Shown here: positions 37,264 through 48,030 of the stretch, one piece after another
Numbering within the stretch: position 1 is the stretch's first letter
Layout: each line of letters begins with the position of its first letter
NCBI GenBank assembly: GCA_040216635.1
Contig: JAVJOU010000001.1
Location: 1-64,000 of the forward strand
Direction: 5' to 3'
From: UBA1479 sp040216635
Lineage (GTDB): Bacteria > Pseudomonadota > Alphaproteobacteria > Rhodospirillales > Casp-alpha2
Length of the DNA stretch: 64,000 bases
The notes under the pieces: model-generated
Databases searched by the model: none
Told to the model about the DNA's origin: nothing
What the model saw: the letters and a program-made list of their open reading frames with translations, nothing else
Position numbers and translations under genes: made by a program

Positions 37264-38436
37264 ATGCAGGACGTTGACGTAATCATCATAGGTGCCGGGG
37301 CGGCGGGGTTGATGTGCGCGGCCGGAGCAATCCGGCGGGGCCGCAAGGTTGTGGTTCTGGAACGCAACCCGAAGGTCGCCCAGAAGGTGCGTATTTCCGG
37401 CGGCGGGCGGGCCAATTTCACCAACCTGCACACCGCGCCCGTGAATTTCCTGTCTGACAATCCGCATTTCTGTGTTTCGGCGCTGAAGCGCTATACCCAG
37501 CATGATTTCATTGCGCTGGTTGAAAGCCATCGCATCGCCTATCACGAAAAAACCCTGGGGCAGCTGTTCTGCGACGACAGCGCACAGCAGATCATCGACA
37601 TGCTGCTGGCCGAAGCACAGGGGGCCGACATCCGCACGGCCATTACCGTGTCCGGCGTGACCCAGGACGGGGACCGGTTCCGCGTGAATACGGACAAGGG
37701 GGCGTTTGCGGGGGCTGCCCTGGTCATCGCCACGGGCGGGCCGTCGATCCCCAAGATGGGGGCAAGCGGTTTCGCCTATGACATCGCCCGGCAGTTCGGC
37801 CTGCGTGTCGTCATGCCGCGGGCGGGCTTGGTGCCGCTGACCTTTGATGCGGCAATGCTGGCGAAGCTGGAAGGTCTTTCCGGCGTGTCCGTCGATGCGA
37901 CGGCAACCTTGGGCAAGGTACGCTTTGCCGAAGCCCTGCTGTTCACCCACCGGGGGCTCAGCGGTCCGGTGATTTTGCAGATTTCGTCCTATTGGAAGCC
38001 GGGCGATGCGATCACGCTCGACCTGCTTCCGGGCACGGATCTATTCGCCGTGCTGAAAGAAATGAAACAAAGCGAGCCGAAGAAAGAAGTGCCGACGGTG
38101 CTTTCCCAGTTCCTGGCGAAAAGTCTGGCACAGCGGCTGTGTGAATGGACGGGCTGCCTGGGCCGGCTCGCCGACCAGCCGGACAAACGCCTTCGCACCC
38201 TGGCAGGTCAGGTCAACGCCTGGACGGTCTCCCCCAACGGCAGCGAGGGCAACCGCACGGCCGAGGTTACCGTCGGTGGGGTCGATACGCGTGACCTGTC
38301 TTCCAAGACCATGGAAGCCCGGGATGTGCCGGGGCTTTATTTCATTGGCGAGGGCGTGGACGTCACGGGCCACCTGGGCGGGTTCAATTTCCAATGGGCC
38401 TGGGCATCGGGCCATGCCTGCGGCGAGGTGGTTTAA
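37264..38436 (+). CDS. HI0933/BaiN-family flavoprotein (NAD(P)/FAD oxidoreductase)
   Basis: 390 residues from ATG 37264; a GTG 39 bp upstream is rejected because the dinucleotide-binding fold starts at once after ATG. The N-terminal FAD motif is VIIIGAGAAGLMCAAGA, with VLERNPKVAQKVRISGGGRA as the family signature, and the C-terminal GEGVDVTGHLGGFNFQWAWA binds FAD. Family members are often called aminoacetone oxidase or BaiN, but the physiological reaction is unclear. Confidence 0.9.
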   Translation: MQDVDVIIIGAGAAGLMCAAGAIRRGRKVVVLERNPKVAQKVRISGGGRANFTNLHTAPVNFLSDNPHFCVSALKRYTQHDFIALVESHRIAYHEKTLGQLFCDDSAQQIIDMLLAEAQGADIRTAITVSGVTQDGDRFRVNTDKGAFAGAALVIATGGPSIPKMGASGFAYDIARQFGLRVVMPRAGLVPLTFDAAMLAKLEGLSGVSVDATATLGKVRFAEALLFTHRGLSGPVILQISSYWKPGDAITLDLLPGTDLFAVLKEMKQSEPKKEVPTVLSQFLAKSLAQRLCEWTGCLGRLADQPDKRLRTLAGQVNAWTVSPNGSEGNRTAEVTVGGVDTRDLSSKTMEARDVPGLYFIGEGVDVTGHLGGFNFQWAWASGHACGEVV

Positions 38437-38448
38437 GCTGCCTGGAGT

Positions 38449-39162
38449 TTATTTGGGCCGCATCTGATCGTCGAAATCGTCCAGGGACGGAAAGGTGAGG
38501 GGCGTATCGTTGTCGATCCCCCGCAGGCGTTCCGCATAGTCATCCAGATACCCCTGCCGCGTGGCGTCGTCCACGTAGGGCACATGCCAAGCGACAAAGG
38601 GTGGCAGGACGGTCATGCCCGTATAGGCCAGGGTGCCCTGCAACAGCGGCTTCAGCATGTCTTCCAGGCGTCCGTGGATGGCTTCGTCGCGATCAAGCAT
38701 ATGTTCACGTCCGCCGAGCGTCAGGGTCAGCAGGGCTTTTTTGCCCTTCAGGCCGCCCTGGTCGTAAAACCGCCGCCCGCCGTATGTCAGCTCGGAAACG
38801 AGCACCCGGTCGATCCAGCCTTTCAGGATCGCCGGCACGGAAAACCAGTAGAGCGGAAAGTGCAAAATCAGCAGATCGCAGGCCTTTAGCTTCTCGACCT
38901 CGGCCGTGATGTCGGCTGCGAGCGTTCCGGTCTGATATCCGTGGCGTTGTTCCAGCGCATAGACCAGATAATCCGGGTCGGCACGATCATTGAAATCATC
39001 AGGCCCCGACACGGGGTTGAAGTTCATGGCGTAAAGATCGGACAGCGCGACGCTGTGGCCGGCGTCTTCGAGCACTCGGACCGAATGGTCGCGCAGCGCC
39101 GTGTTGAAGGACTTCGGTTCTGGATGGGCGTGGACGATCAGGACGTTCATCGCAGACGTCAT
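38449..39162 (-). CDS. Flavodoxin-fold NAD(P)H quinone oxidoreductase
   Basis: 237 residues. It starts at the ATG (39162) that overlaps the stop codon of the upstream hydrolase gene (ATGA); a second Met four codons on is also possible. The text NVLIVHAHPEPKSFNTALRD and LILHFPLYWFSVPAILKGWI are typical of the KefF/MdaB/NQO1-like family, which binds FMN or FAD and carries out two-electron reduction of quinones. Translationally coupled with the N-carbamoyl hydrolase gene. Confidence 0.9.
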   Translation of the reverse strand: MTSAMNVLIVHAHPEPKSFNTALRDHSVRVLEDAGHSVALSDLYAMNFNPVSGPDDFNDRADPDYLVYALEQRHGYQTGTLAADITAEVEKLKACDLLILHFPLYWFSVPAILKGWIDRVLVSELTYGGRRFYDQGGLKGKKALLTLTLGGREHMLDRDEAIHGRLEDMLKPLLQGTLAYTGMTVLPPFVAWHVPYVDDATRQGYLDDYAERLRGIDNDTPLTFPSLDDFDDQMRPK

Positions 39163-40094
39163 TCGGGTGGCGGCACGGCGCCGGTTTGTTCGGTGATCAG
39201 GCCGTAATGTTCCGTGCGGCGGTGGGCTTCGAATTTGAAGGTCGAGTTCTTGAGAAAGGCACAGGCGTCCAGATCGCAATCATGGACGATAACCTCGTCG
39301 TCTTCGGTTTCGGCTTCGGCGACGACTTGGCCGTCTGGGTTGATAATGCAGCTGCCGCCCATCAGATGGTATCCGGGCGCTTCCTCCCCGGCCTTGGCGA
39401 CGCCGACCACCCAGGTTGCGTTCTGATAGGCGCCGGCCTGCATGGAAAGCCGGGAATGATGCATGCGTAGTTCCGGCGTGTCGGGCCCGCCGAGGCCGTT
39501 CCACGAGGGCGTGTTGTAGCCGAGCATGACCAGTTCCACGCCCTGCAGGCCCATGACGCGGTAGGTTTCCGGCCAACGGCGGTCGTTGCAGATGCACATG
39601 CCCATCACGCCGCCCATGGTGCGCCATACGGGAAAGCCCAGGTCGCCCGGCTGAAAATATCGTTTTTCCAAATGCTGGAACTTGCGTTCGGGCTCCAGTT
39701 CCACATGACCGGGCAGGTGGACCTTACGGTATTTTCCGGCGATCCGGCCGTCCTTATCGACCAGGATCTGGGTGTTGAAATGTTCCCCTTCGGGGGTCAG
39801 TTCCGCATAGCCCAGCGAAAAACCGATCTTGTTATCGGCGGCGTAATCGAACAGAGGCCGTGTCGCGTCATTGGGCATGTCGCGTTCGAACCAGGGGTCC
39901 ATTTCGGCCCGGTTCTCGGCATAAAACCGGGGGAAAAAGGTCGTTAAGGCCGTTTCCGTGTACACGACCAGATCGGCGCCTTGTGACTTGGCCTGCTTCA
40001 TCATGTCGAGCAGGCGGGCGACGATCACTTGGCGACTGTCGGTTTCAAGGTTGGGGCCCTGCTGGGCGGCGGCAACGCGGACTATTCGGGGCAT
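39159..40094 (-). CDS. N-carbamoyl-D-amino-acid hydrolase (nitrilase superfamily)
   Basis: 311 residues. The nitrilase triad is Glu47 (YTETALTTFFPRF), Lys124 (KYRKVHLPGH) and Cys169 (CICNDRRWPE). The match to known D-carbamoylases runs over the whole length, including HLEKRYFQPGDLGFPVW. These enzymes split N-carbamoyl-D-amino acids to D-amino acid, CO2 and ammonia, the second step of hydantoin use or part of pyrimidine breakdown. No hydantoinase gene is in the window. It is coupled with a quinone reductase gene downstream. Confidence 0.9.
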   Translation of the reverse strand: MPRIVRVAAAQQGPNLETDSRQVIVARLLDMMKQAKSQGADLVVYTETALTTFFPRFYAENRAEMDPWFERDMPNDATRPLFDYAADNKIGFSLGYAELTPEGEHFNTQILVDKDGRIAGKYRKVHLPGHVELEPERKFQHLEKRYFQPGDLGFPVWRTMGGVMGMCICNDRRWPETYRVMGLQGVELVMLGYNTPSWNGLGGPDTPELRMHHSRLSMQAGAYQNATWVVGVAKAGEEAPGYHLMGGSCIINPDGQVVAEAETEDDEVIVHDCDLDACAFLKNSTFKFEAHRRTEHYGLITEQTGAVPPPE

Positions 40095-40265
40095 GGGACC
40101 TGTCTATTCGTTACAATATGGTGATCAATGTCATAGCCGGTTACCCGGGTCGGTGATCAACTGACCACGAACCGGCAAGGCCATTAGATTTATAAGGCCA
40201 TTTCAGCCAGTCCAAGGAGAAACTGACGCAAGCCGCCACGGCAGGCAAAAAAAGAGGTTTCAGCG

Positions 40266-40823
40266 ATGATGAGCGAACCGGACGACGAAGGCGGATTGGT
40301 TTTCGGCAATCTCGTCTGGTTGGATCCGGAAGACATCACGGAACCGGATCATCGATTGTTTTTGGATTACTGGAATGAATTGCGGGGCGGTAAATTCGCA
40401 CCCGCATGGTCCGATTGGGATTGGCGCCGCATTCCCGGAAATTTGATTCCCTATTGTTTCGTGGTCGATGCCTTGGACGGTGGGAAGAATTTCAAATATC
40501 GCTTTTGGGGCACGGCCCATGCCGATATCCATGGCATCGATTACACGGGCAAGCTGGTGACGGATATCGTCCCCCCGGAAGTCGCCGAAACGGCCCGTGC
40601 CCAGTACGAACAGGCCTGTATCGGCCGCAAACCGATGGTTTACATGCATGAATTGACGGTCGGACGCCTTCAGGTGCGGCGCATTCAAACGTCCTTTCGC
40701 ATGCCGCTGTCGTCCGACGGCAAGACCGTCGATATGCTGTTTTCGTTCGCCGATTGGCGGGATATCCGTGAGGATATGAAGCGGTTCTTCGAAAACGTTC
40801 AACGCGATGAAAGCACCGGTTAA
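40266..40823 (+). CDS. PAS_5-type sensory protein
   Basis: 185 residues of a single PAS-like domain of the alphaproteobacterial PAS_5 type (FLDYWNELRGGKFAPAWSDW; RIPGNLIPYCFVVDALDGGK; YVGR-like PMVYMHELTV). No output domain, signal peptide or membrane helix. A role in sensing or in cell-envelope regulation is possible but unknown. ATG 40266 is followed by a second ATG, and either may start it. Confidence 0.75.
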   Translation: MMSEPDDEGGLVFGNLVWLDPEDITEPDHRLFLDYWNELRGGKFAPAWSDWDWRRIPGNLIPYCFVVDALDGGKNFKYRFWGTAHADIHGIDYTGKLVTDIVPPEVAETARAQYEQACIGRKPMVYMHELTVGRLQVRRIQTSFRMPLSSDGKTVDMLFSFADWRDIREDMKRFFENVQRDESTG

Positions 40824-40899
40824 GCAAAGGTGATTCGGTGCAAAACTGGCGCGTTACCCTTTGTGTGCCTAGATTAGCGGGGCCAGCAAAGGAACAACC

Positions 40900-41139
40900 A
40901 TGACAGAGATCAATCCGATGGATGGGGAGAGGGACGCCCGCGACCGGCGGCGCCTTAAGGGATTTGCCCTGCACCTGATGGTGTATTTCATTGTCGTGGC
41001 GGCCTGCGCCGCCTTGAATTTCACCAATTCACCGGACCGGCTTTGGTTCATTTTTCCCATGGTCGTCTGGGGGGCGCCGCTTGCCCTGCATGCGGCCTGG
41101 GTCATGGGATTGTTCGATGGCTTGATGGCCCGGAAATAA
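40900..41139 (+). CDS. 2TM-domain membrane protein
   Basis: 79 residues. A charged N-terminus (DARDRRRLKGF) and two membrane helices (ALHLMVYFIVVAACAALNFT and FIFPMVVWGAPLALHAAWVM) match the 2TM domain found alone or fused to kinases and LytTR regulators. Its function is unknown. ATG 40900 follows GGAACAACC. Confidence 0.75.
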   Translation: MTEINPMDGERDARDRRRLKGFALHLMVYFIVVAACAALNFTNSPDRLWFIFPMVVWGAPLALHAAWVMGLFDGLMARK

Positions 41140-41342
41140 ATGGGCCGGATGCGGGGCAAAAAGAGAACACGCAGCGAACGGTCAATTCTACTAGTAGTAT
41201 CAAAACCCCGGTCCTAATTTTGCGCTGCAATATGATGGAATTTCGGTTACACCAATGGCCGGGGTTGGACGGGCCGTCATCGGCCAGCAAGGCGAACCCG
41301 CAGGGGTTCATTTAAGGAAACAACAACCAGGGCCGGTAAAAA
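41140..41342. other. Gap before the pccA gene
   Basis: 203 bp with no gene. It should contain the pccA promoter and includes a stretch richer in A and T around 41190-41250, but I could not identify a confident -35/-10 pair or operator. Confidence 0.5.
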
Positions 41343-43328
<1,986 letters not shown>

Positions 43329-43353
43329 CCCCAATCTCTGGTAACACAGCGCC

Positions 43354-43641
43354 ATGACAGATGATGTCAAAGCCGTTCACGTGATCATATCCGGGCGGGT
43401 GCAGGGCGTGTGGTATCGCGGCTGGACCTGTGAGCAGGCGCGGGAGCTTGGCCTGTCCGGCTGGGTCCGCAACCGCCGCGACGGCACGGTCGAAGCCGTA
43501 TTCGCCGGTGAAGCGGATACCGTCAATCACATGCTTGAACGCTGTCATGCGGGGCCGCCGGCCGCCCGGGTGTCCGGTCTAGAGGTGGCTGACGCGGATG
43601 TTCCCGTGACCGCCGGCTTCGACAGTCTGCCAACTGTCTAG
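43354..43641 (+). CDS. acyP: Acylphosphatase
   Basis: 95 residues. The catalytic Arg22 lies in SGRVQGVWYRG and Asn40 in GWVRNRRDGTVEAVFAG, the two residues that define the family. The enzyme hydrolyses acyl phosphates. It lies 25 bp after pccA and probably shares its transcript. Confidence 0.96.
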   Translation: MTDDVKAVHVIISGRVQGVWYRGWTCEQARELGLSGWVRNRRDGTVEAVFAGEADTVNHMLERCHAGPPAARVSGLEVADADVPVTAGFDSLPTV

Positions 43642-43660
43642 AGCCTATTTCCTGATAAAG

Positions 43661-43700
43661 AAAAACGGCCGGAGGAATGATCCCCCGGCCGCAAGTTTTC
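43661..43700 (-). terminator. Bidirectional terminator between acylphosphatase and chemoreceptor genes
   Basis: CGGCCGGAGG and CCCCCGGCCG form a G+C-rich stem with a short loop. On the minus strand it ends in TTTTT, and on the plus strand in CAAGTTTTC. It serves the convergent genes on both sides, more clearly the minus-strand chemoreceptor gene. Confidence 0.88.
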
Positions 43701-43726
43701 TGATCGCTGTTATTGATTATTGATAA

Positions 43727-45745
43727 TCAGGCGGCACGCACCCCGCCCAGGAACTTCTCGACCTGATTTCTCAGATGATCCGCCTGCGTGTTCAGCTCGG
43801 CCGCCACGCCGGTCACCTGCGAGGCGGCAGTGCCGGTTTCACCCGCCGATTGCGTGACCTCGATGATGTTGCTGGAAACTTCCTGTGTTCCCGTTGCTGC
43901 CTGTTCCACATTTCGGGCGATTTCATTTGTCGCCGCCCCTTGCTGTTCGACGGCGGCTGCAATCATCGACGAGATTTCGCTCATCTCGCTGATGGTCGTG
44001 GTGATGGAACCGATGGCCCGCACGGCGTCCTTGGTTTCGGATTGAATGCTCGAAATCTGCTGGCTGATCTCTTCCGTCGCCTTGGCCGTCTGGGTCGCCA
44101 GGTTTTTGACCTCATGGGCGACAACGGCGAAGCCTTTGCCCGATTCACCGGCCCGGGCGGCTTCGATGGTCGCGTTCAGAGCCAGAAGGTTGGTCTGTTC
44201 CGCGATATCGGAAATCAGATCGACCACTTCACCGATCCGCTGCGACGCCTTGGCCAGCCCCTGGATTTGCTGATCGGTGTGTTGTGCTTCGGAAACGGCA
44301 CGGTCCGCGACTTTCGTGGACTGGGAAACCTGGCGTGAAATTTCCTGGATCGAGCTCGACAATTCCTCGGTTGCGGTGGCAACCGTTTGCACGTTGGCGG
44401 ATGCCTGCTCGGCCGCACTGGCGACGGTTGCCGCGCGTTGGTTGGTGCCGTCGGCGATCTGGGACATGCTGGATGCGGTGGCTTCCATTTCCGTGGCGGA
44501 ACTGGAAAGGGAGCGCAGCAGTTCGGACACATCTTCGTCGAAGGTTCCGGTCAGGGATTCGATCTGGCGTCCCCGTTCCTCGCGCCGCCGGGCGGTTTCT
44601 TTTTCACGTTCGGCCAGTTCGTCGGCTTTGATCATGCTTTCCTTGAACACCAGAACGGCCTTGGCCATGTCGCCGACTTCGTCGCCGTTGTCCTGCCCGG
44701 GAATATCGATGTGCTTGTCGCCGCCCGCCAGGGTTTTCATGGCGGATGTCAAGGCAACCACGGGGCGGGCGATGCCTTTGCCGATAACCAGGGCCGCCAA
44801 CACGCCCAGCAAGACGCTGACGCCGGCCACGGCCAGGGTGACGATCATAGCGGTCTGCATGGTCTTGCTGGTTGCCGGGCCGAGAACGTCTTGTTCCTGC
44901 TTGATACCGGATTTCAGGCTGTCCATGAGGGCCGCCACATTGGGGCCGACGAATCCGATCGTGCCCAGCACGACTTCGTCACGGGCGACGATCACGTCAT
45001 AGGCCTCTTGCAACGCGGCTTCGTATTTCTTTTGCATCTCCGCGACCTGGGTCGCCAAAGCCTTGCGGTCTTCGTCGAAGATTTCACCGATCAATTCAGC
45101 GAAGTTGTCACGGGTTTCCGCGGCGGCAGACATGGCTTTGTCGAAATCCATGCTGTCGTTGGTGGTGATGAACCGGTTGGCGTATAGCCGCATCAACAGA
45201 ACGGAACGCTGCGTCTTGGCGGCGAGGTAGGCCGTGGTCACGTCCGTTTCCTCGTAGGCCATCTTCATCAGGTCCGTCAGCCGGGCTTCCATGTCGGGGC
45301 CGAGCATGTCCAAGCGGCTTTCCTTGATGGCGTTGCGGTTGGTCTGAAGGGCGGTCACTTCGTCGAAAGCCGCTTGATAGGACGCTAGATCGGCGGTCGC
45401 GGTGGAAATGGTTTTCTTGCGGTCCGCATCGGTAATCTGGCTGTTCAGCTGTTCGATGGCGTTCATGGTCGCTTTGATGCGGTCTTCGAAATCGGCCACG
45501 GCGTCTTCCGAAGAATTGGCAAGAAAGTCATTCACGGCCAATTGGGTTTTTTGAAGATGGCTTTGAACCAGGGCGGCGTTATTGGATTGTGCCGCGGCTT
45601 CGCGATAACGGCTGAAGTTGTCGTTCCCGGATTTCAGGCTGATTCCCCCGGTTGCGGCAATAACAAGCAGCAGACCCAGGACCACACCGAAACCGATGAA
45701 GATCTTGGAAAGAATTTTCGTGTTTTTCATGAATGCAACGGACAT
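43727..45745 (-). CDS. Methyl-accepting chemotaxis protein
   Basis: 672 residues. A first membrane helix (residues 14-34), a periplasmic four-helix-bundle-like sensor of about 260 residues, a second helix (MIVTLAVAGVSVLLGVLAAL), a HAMP domain and a long signalling coiled coil follow. The hairpin tip EQTNLLALNATIEAARAGES is conserved. Start ATG 45745 has GGAGGAGG 9-10 nt upstream. It should signal to CheA through CheW. The ligand is unknown. No che genes are in the window. Confidence 0.95.
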   Translation of the reverse strand: MSVAFMKNTKILSKIFIGFGVVLGLLLVIAATGGISLKSGNDNFSRYREAAAQSNNAALVQSHLQKTQLAVNDFLANSSEDAVADFEDRIKATMNAIEQLNSQITDADRKKTISTATADLASYQAAFDEVTALQTNRNAIKESRLDMLGPDMEARLTDLMKMAYEETDVTTAYLAAKTQRSVLLMRLYANRFITTNDSMDFDKAMSAAAETRDNFAELIGEIFDEDRKALATQVAEMQKKYEAALQEAYDVIVARDEVVLGTIGFVGPNVAALMDSLKSGIKQEQDVLGPATSKTMQTAMIVTLAVAGVSVLLGVLAALVIGKGIARPVVALTSAMKTLAGGDKHIDIPGQDNGDEVGDMAKAVLVFKESMIKADELAEREKETARRREERGRQIESLTGTFDEDVSELLRSLSSSATEMEATASSMSQIADGTNQRAATVASAAEQASANVQTVATATEELSSSIQEISRQVSQSTKVADRAVSEAQHTDQQIQGLAKASQRIGEVVDLISDIAEQTNLLALNATIEAARAGESGKGFAVVAHEVKNLATQTAKATEEISQQISSIQSETKDAVRAIGSITTTISEMSEISSMIAAAVEQQGAATNEIARNVEQAATGTQEVSSNIIEVTQSAGETGTAASQVTGVAAELNTQADHLRNQVEKFLGGVRAA

Positions 45746-46004
45746 CGTGCGGATTCCTCCTCCGAAAAATCGACGTACTGGTAGCCCCCCAGCGCGACGG
45801 AGAAAGGAAATACACGGATTACAACCGTGTGAACATCTGGCCGTTGGTTATAATTCTTACAGTAAAACCATCGGACAGTTTAAAAATTACATTATTAAAC
45901 AGTGTGTTATTAGGTATTCTTAATTTAATTATCGGTCAAATTGTATACCAAATTGTCTGACCCCATACTTTCGGATAGGGAATTCGGCAGGGTTTTAATG
46001 ACCG
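45746..46004. other. A+T-rich region upstream of the chemoreceptor gene
   Basis: 259 bp between two minus-strand genes. It holds the promoter region of the chemoreceptor gene. About 45840-45960 is strongly A+T-rich and contains TTGTATACCAA (45941-45951), an imperfect version of the palindrome at 33498. No gene is seen. Confidence 0.55.
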
Positions 46005-46517
46005 TCAGTCGGCGAAATCCAGGATATCACGCACCATATCAATGCCCGCCCGTGCACATTCAGCGTCGATATCGCCGCCCGGCGCACCCGATACCCCGAC
46101 GGCACCGACAAGCGATCCGGCCGCGCGGATTTGCACGCCGCCGTCCATCACGATGATGCCTTGCATCAGGTTCAATTGGGGGCTGATGTCGGCGCGGCTA
46201 TCGCGCAGTTGCCCGGAATCGACACCGGACAGGATGACGGCACCGGCCTTGCGCCCCGCGATTTCCAGGGTCGTGCGCGCGGCCAGGGTGTCACGCTGTG
46301 CCGCCAGCATGTTGCCGGCCCGGTCGAGAACCACCGCCGCCGCCTGATAACCCTTATCTCGGCAGGCATGAACGGCCCCTTGGGCGATCTTAACCGCCAT
46401 GTCGGACGACATCAGGCGGACCTTGATGATTTCCTCGGATGCCACGGCCTGGGGAACCACAGGTGTGATGCAAAACAACAATGCCATGAGGGCAGGGGTG
46501 ATAAGACGGTGATACAT
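46005..46517 (-). CDS. Secreted GlcG/HbpS-family heme-binding-like protein
   Basis: 170 residues from ATG 46517, with GGAGG 7 nt upstream; a longer frame lacks one. A signal peptide (LITPALMALLFCITPVVPQA) precedes a GlcG/HbpS domain with KGYQAAAVVLDRAGNMLAAQ and GGVQIRAAGSLVGAVGVSGA. Family members bind heme or other small ligands in the periplasm. It is divergent from the gene at 46642, whose product is also exported; a shared job is possible. Confidence 0.87.
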   Translation of the reverse strand: MYHRLITPALMALLFCITPVVPQAVASEEIIKVRLMSSDMAVKIAQGAVHACRDKGYQAAAVVLDRAGNMLAAQRDTLAARTTLEIAGRKAGAVILSGVDSGQLRDSRADISPQLNLMQGIIVMDGGVQIRAAGSLVGAVGVSGAPGGDIDAECARAGIDMVRDILDFAD

Positions 46518-46641
46518 GAAGGTCCTCCCGATGATGCGCGGTAAGGTATGTGTTTCCGCGTGAATTATCATATTCGACTTTTTGTAATTGTAATTGCATA
46601 GTTGGGCAATCCTCAACCTTGCAATGCCGACAGGAATACAC

Positions 46642-47613
46642 ATGACCCGTTTGCCGATCTTTCCTTTATTCATGCTTGCTCTAGCCTTTGCTGTCACGCC
46701 GGCCTCACTGCTGCGCGCCAGCGAGGACATCGCCGACCAGTATCCGGCGTCGGCGCTGTATGCCAAGCCGGTCGAGGTCATCCCCCATGTATGGTCGGCG
46801 ATCGGGGCGACGGCGCCGCCGACCTATGAGAACTGGGGCCATAACAACAACCTTAGCTTTATCGTCACCGGCGACGGCGTCGTGGTCGTCAACGGCGGCG
46901 GGGCCTATTTGCTGGCCAAGGCCCTGCACGACGAAATCAAAGGCATCACCAAAGAACCGGTCAAACTGGTCATCAATGAAAATGGCCAGGGTCATGCCAT
47001 GCTGGGCAATTCCTATTGGCAGGAACAGGGCGTGCCGATCCTGGCCCATGCGGACGCGGCCCATGAATTCAAGGACCGGGGTGCGCAAATTCTGGCCTCG
47101 GCGGAGCGTGTGCTGAAGGAACGGGCGGCGGGCACGAAGCTTGTCGGGCCGACGGAAACCTTCGCCGACAAGCGCGAGATCGCCATGGGCCGGTTCAAGA
47201 TCGAGGTTCTGCACCTGGGCCCGGCACACAGCCCCGGTGACATTCAGGTCTGGCTGCCGGAACAGTCCCTGGTGATTGCGGGCGACATGGCGTTCCATGA
47301 ACGGCTGCTTCCCATTTTCGATGAAACGGACACCAAGGGCTGGGTCGAAACCTGGCAGGGACCGTTCGAAGGGCTAAAGGCGGCCTACGTGATCCCCGGC
47401 CACGGCCATCCCACCAACATGGCGCAGGTGCGGCGTTATACCCATGATTATCTCGTCCATATTCGCGGCAAGATCCGGGAACATCTGGATAAGGGCGGCG
47501 ACCTGAAGGGGGCGTATTACGTGGATCAGGCCGCTTATGCGCATCTCGATACCTTCGAGCAATTGGCGACGCGCAACGCCGGCCGGGTGTACGTGCAGAT
47601 GGAATTCGAGTAG
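46642..47613 (+). CDS. Exported metallo-beta-lactamase-fold protein with degenerate metal site
   Basis: 323 residues from ATG 46642 (AGGAAT upstream), with a signal peptide (FPLFMLALAFAVTPASLLRA). The fold follows quinoprotein-relay-type MBL hydrolases (FIVTGDGVVVVNGGGAYLLA; GPAHSPGDIQVWLPEQSLVI AGDM; VIPGHGHPT). However, the HxHxDH zinc motif is replaced by NENGQGHA, so most first-site ligands are missing, while the later His, Asp and GHGHP residues remain. It may bind one metal or none. Enzyme activity should not be assumed. Confidence 0.85.
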   Translation: MTRLPIFPLFMLALAFAVTPASLLRASEDIADQYPASALYAKPVEVIPHVWSAIGATAPPTYENWGHNNNLSFIVTGDGVVVVNGGGAYLLAKALHDEIKGITKEPVKLVINENGQGHAMLGNSYWQEQGVPILAHADAAHEFKDRGAQILASAERVLKERAAGTKLVGPTETFADKREIAMGRFKIEVLHLGPAHSPGDIQVWLPEQSLVIAGDMAFHERLLPIFDETDTKGWVETWQGPFEGLKAAYVIPGHGHPTNMAQVRRYTHDYLVHIRGKIREHLDKGGDLKGAYYVDQAAYAHLDTFEQLATRNAGRVYVQMEFE

Positions 47614-47622
47614 GCGGCGCCC

Positions 47623-48030
47623 TCAGGGGCCGAAACTGGACCGCGCCTGAATGCCCCACCGACCATTCAGGCGGGTCAGGATGTAGAGGGAATCGTACAC
47701 GCCGATGATGCTGCCGTCCTTGCGGTAGCGGGTATAGACCAGTTTCCAATGGGCCTTGTCGGCGTTGAACTGGATCAGCTCGCGTTCATTCCATTCGCTG
47801 TGGTGCCAGTTGTCCTGGGCCTGCAGGCGTTCGAACAAATCCATCGGATTGCTGTCCGGGCCGTCATAGACGGTGACCTTGCCTTCCGCCAGGCGCGGAT
47901 GGGGATAATGCATAAGCGCCGCCATGGCTCGGGCGTCGTGATTGTTGATCGCGGCCATGTGCCGGTCCAGAAGGTCCAAACCGGCCTGTTCGATCGCCGC
48001 TTTGTCGATCATGTCTGGGTGGTCATGCAT
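47623..48030 (-). CDS. SnoaL/NTF2-like protein of unknown function
   Basis: 135 residues. The pattern LLDRHMAAINNHDARAMAAL followed by WKLVYTRYRKDGSIIGVYDS fits the cone-shaped NTF2-like fold that serves as enzyme or binding module. Start ATG 48030 lies inside the last codons of lipB (8-bp overlap), so it is probably translated with lipB. No specific role can be named. Confidence 0.75.
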   Translation of the reverse strand: MHDHPDMIDKAAIEQAGLDLLDRHMAAINNHDARAMAALMHYPHPRLAEGKVTVYDGPDSNPMDLFERLQAQDNWHHSEWNERELIQFNADKAHWKLVYTRYRKDGSIIGVYDSLYILTRLNGRWGIQARSSFGP

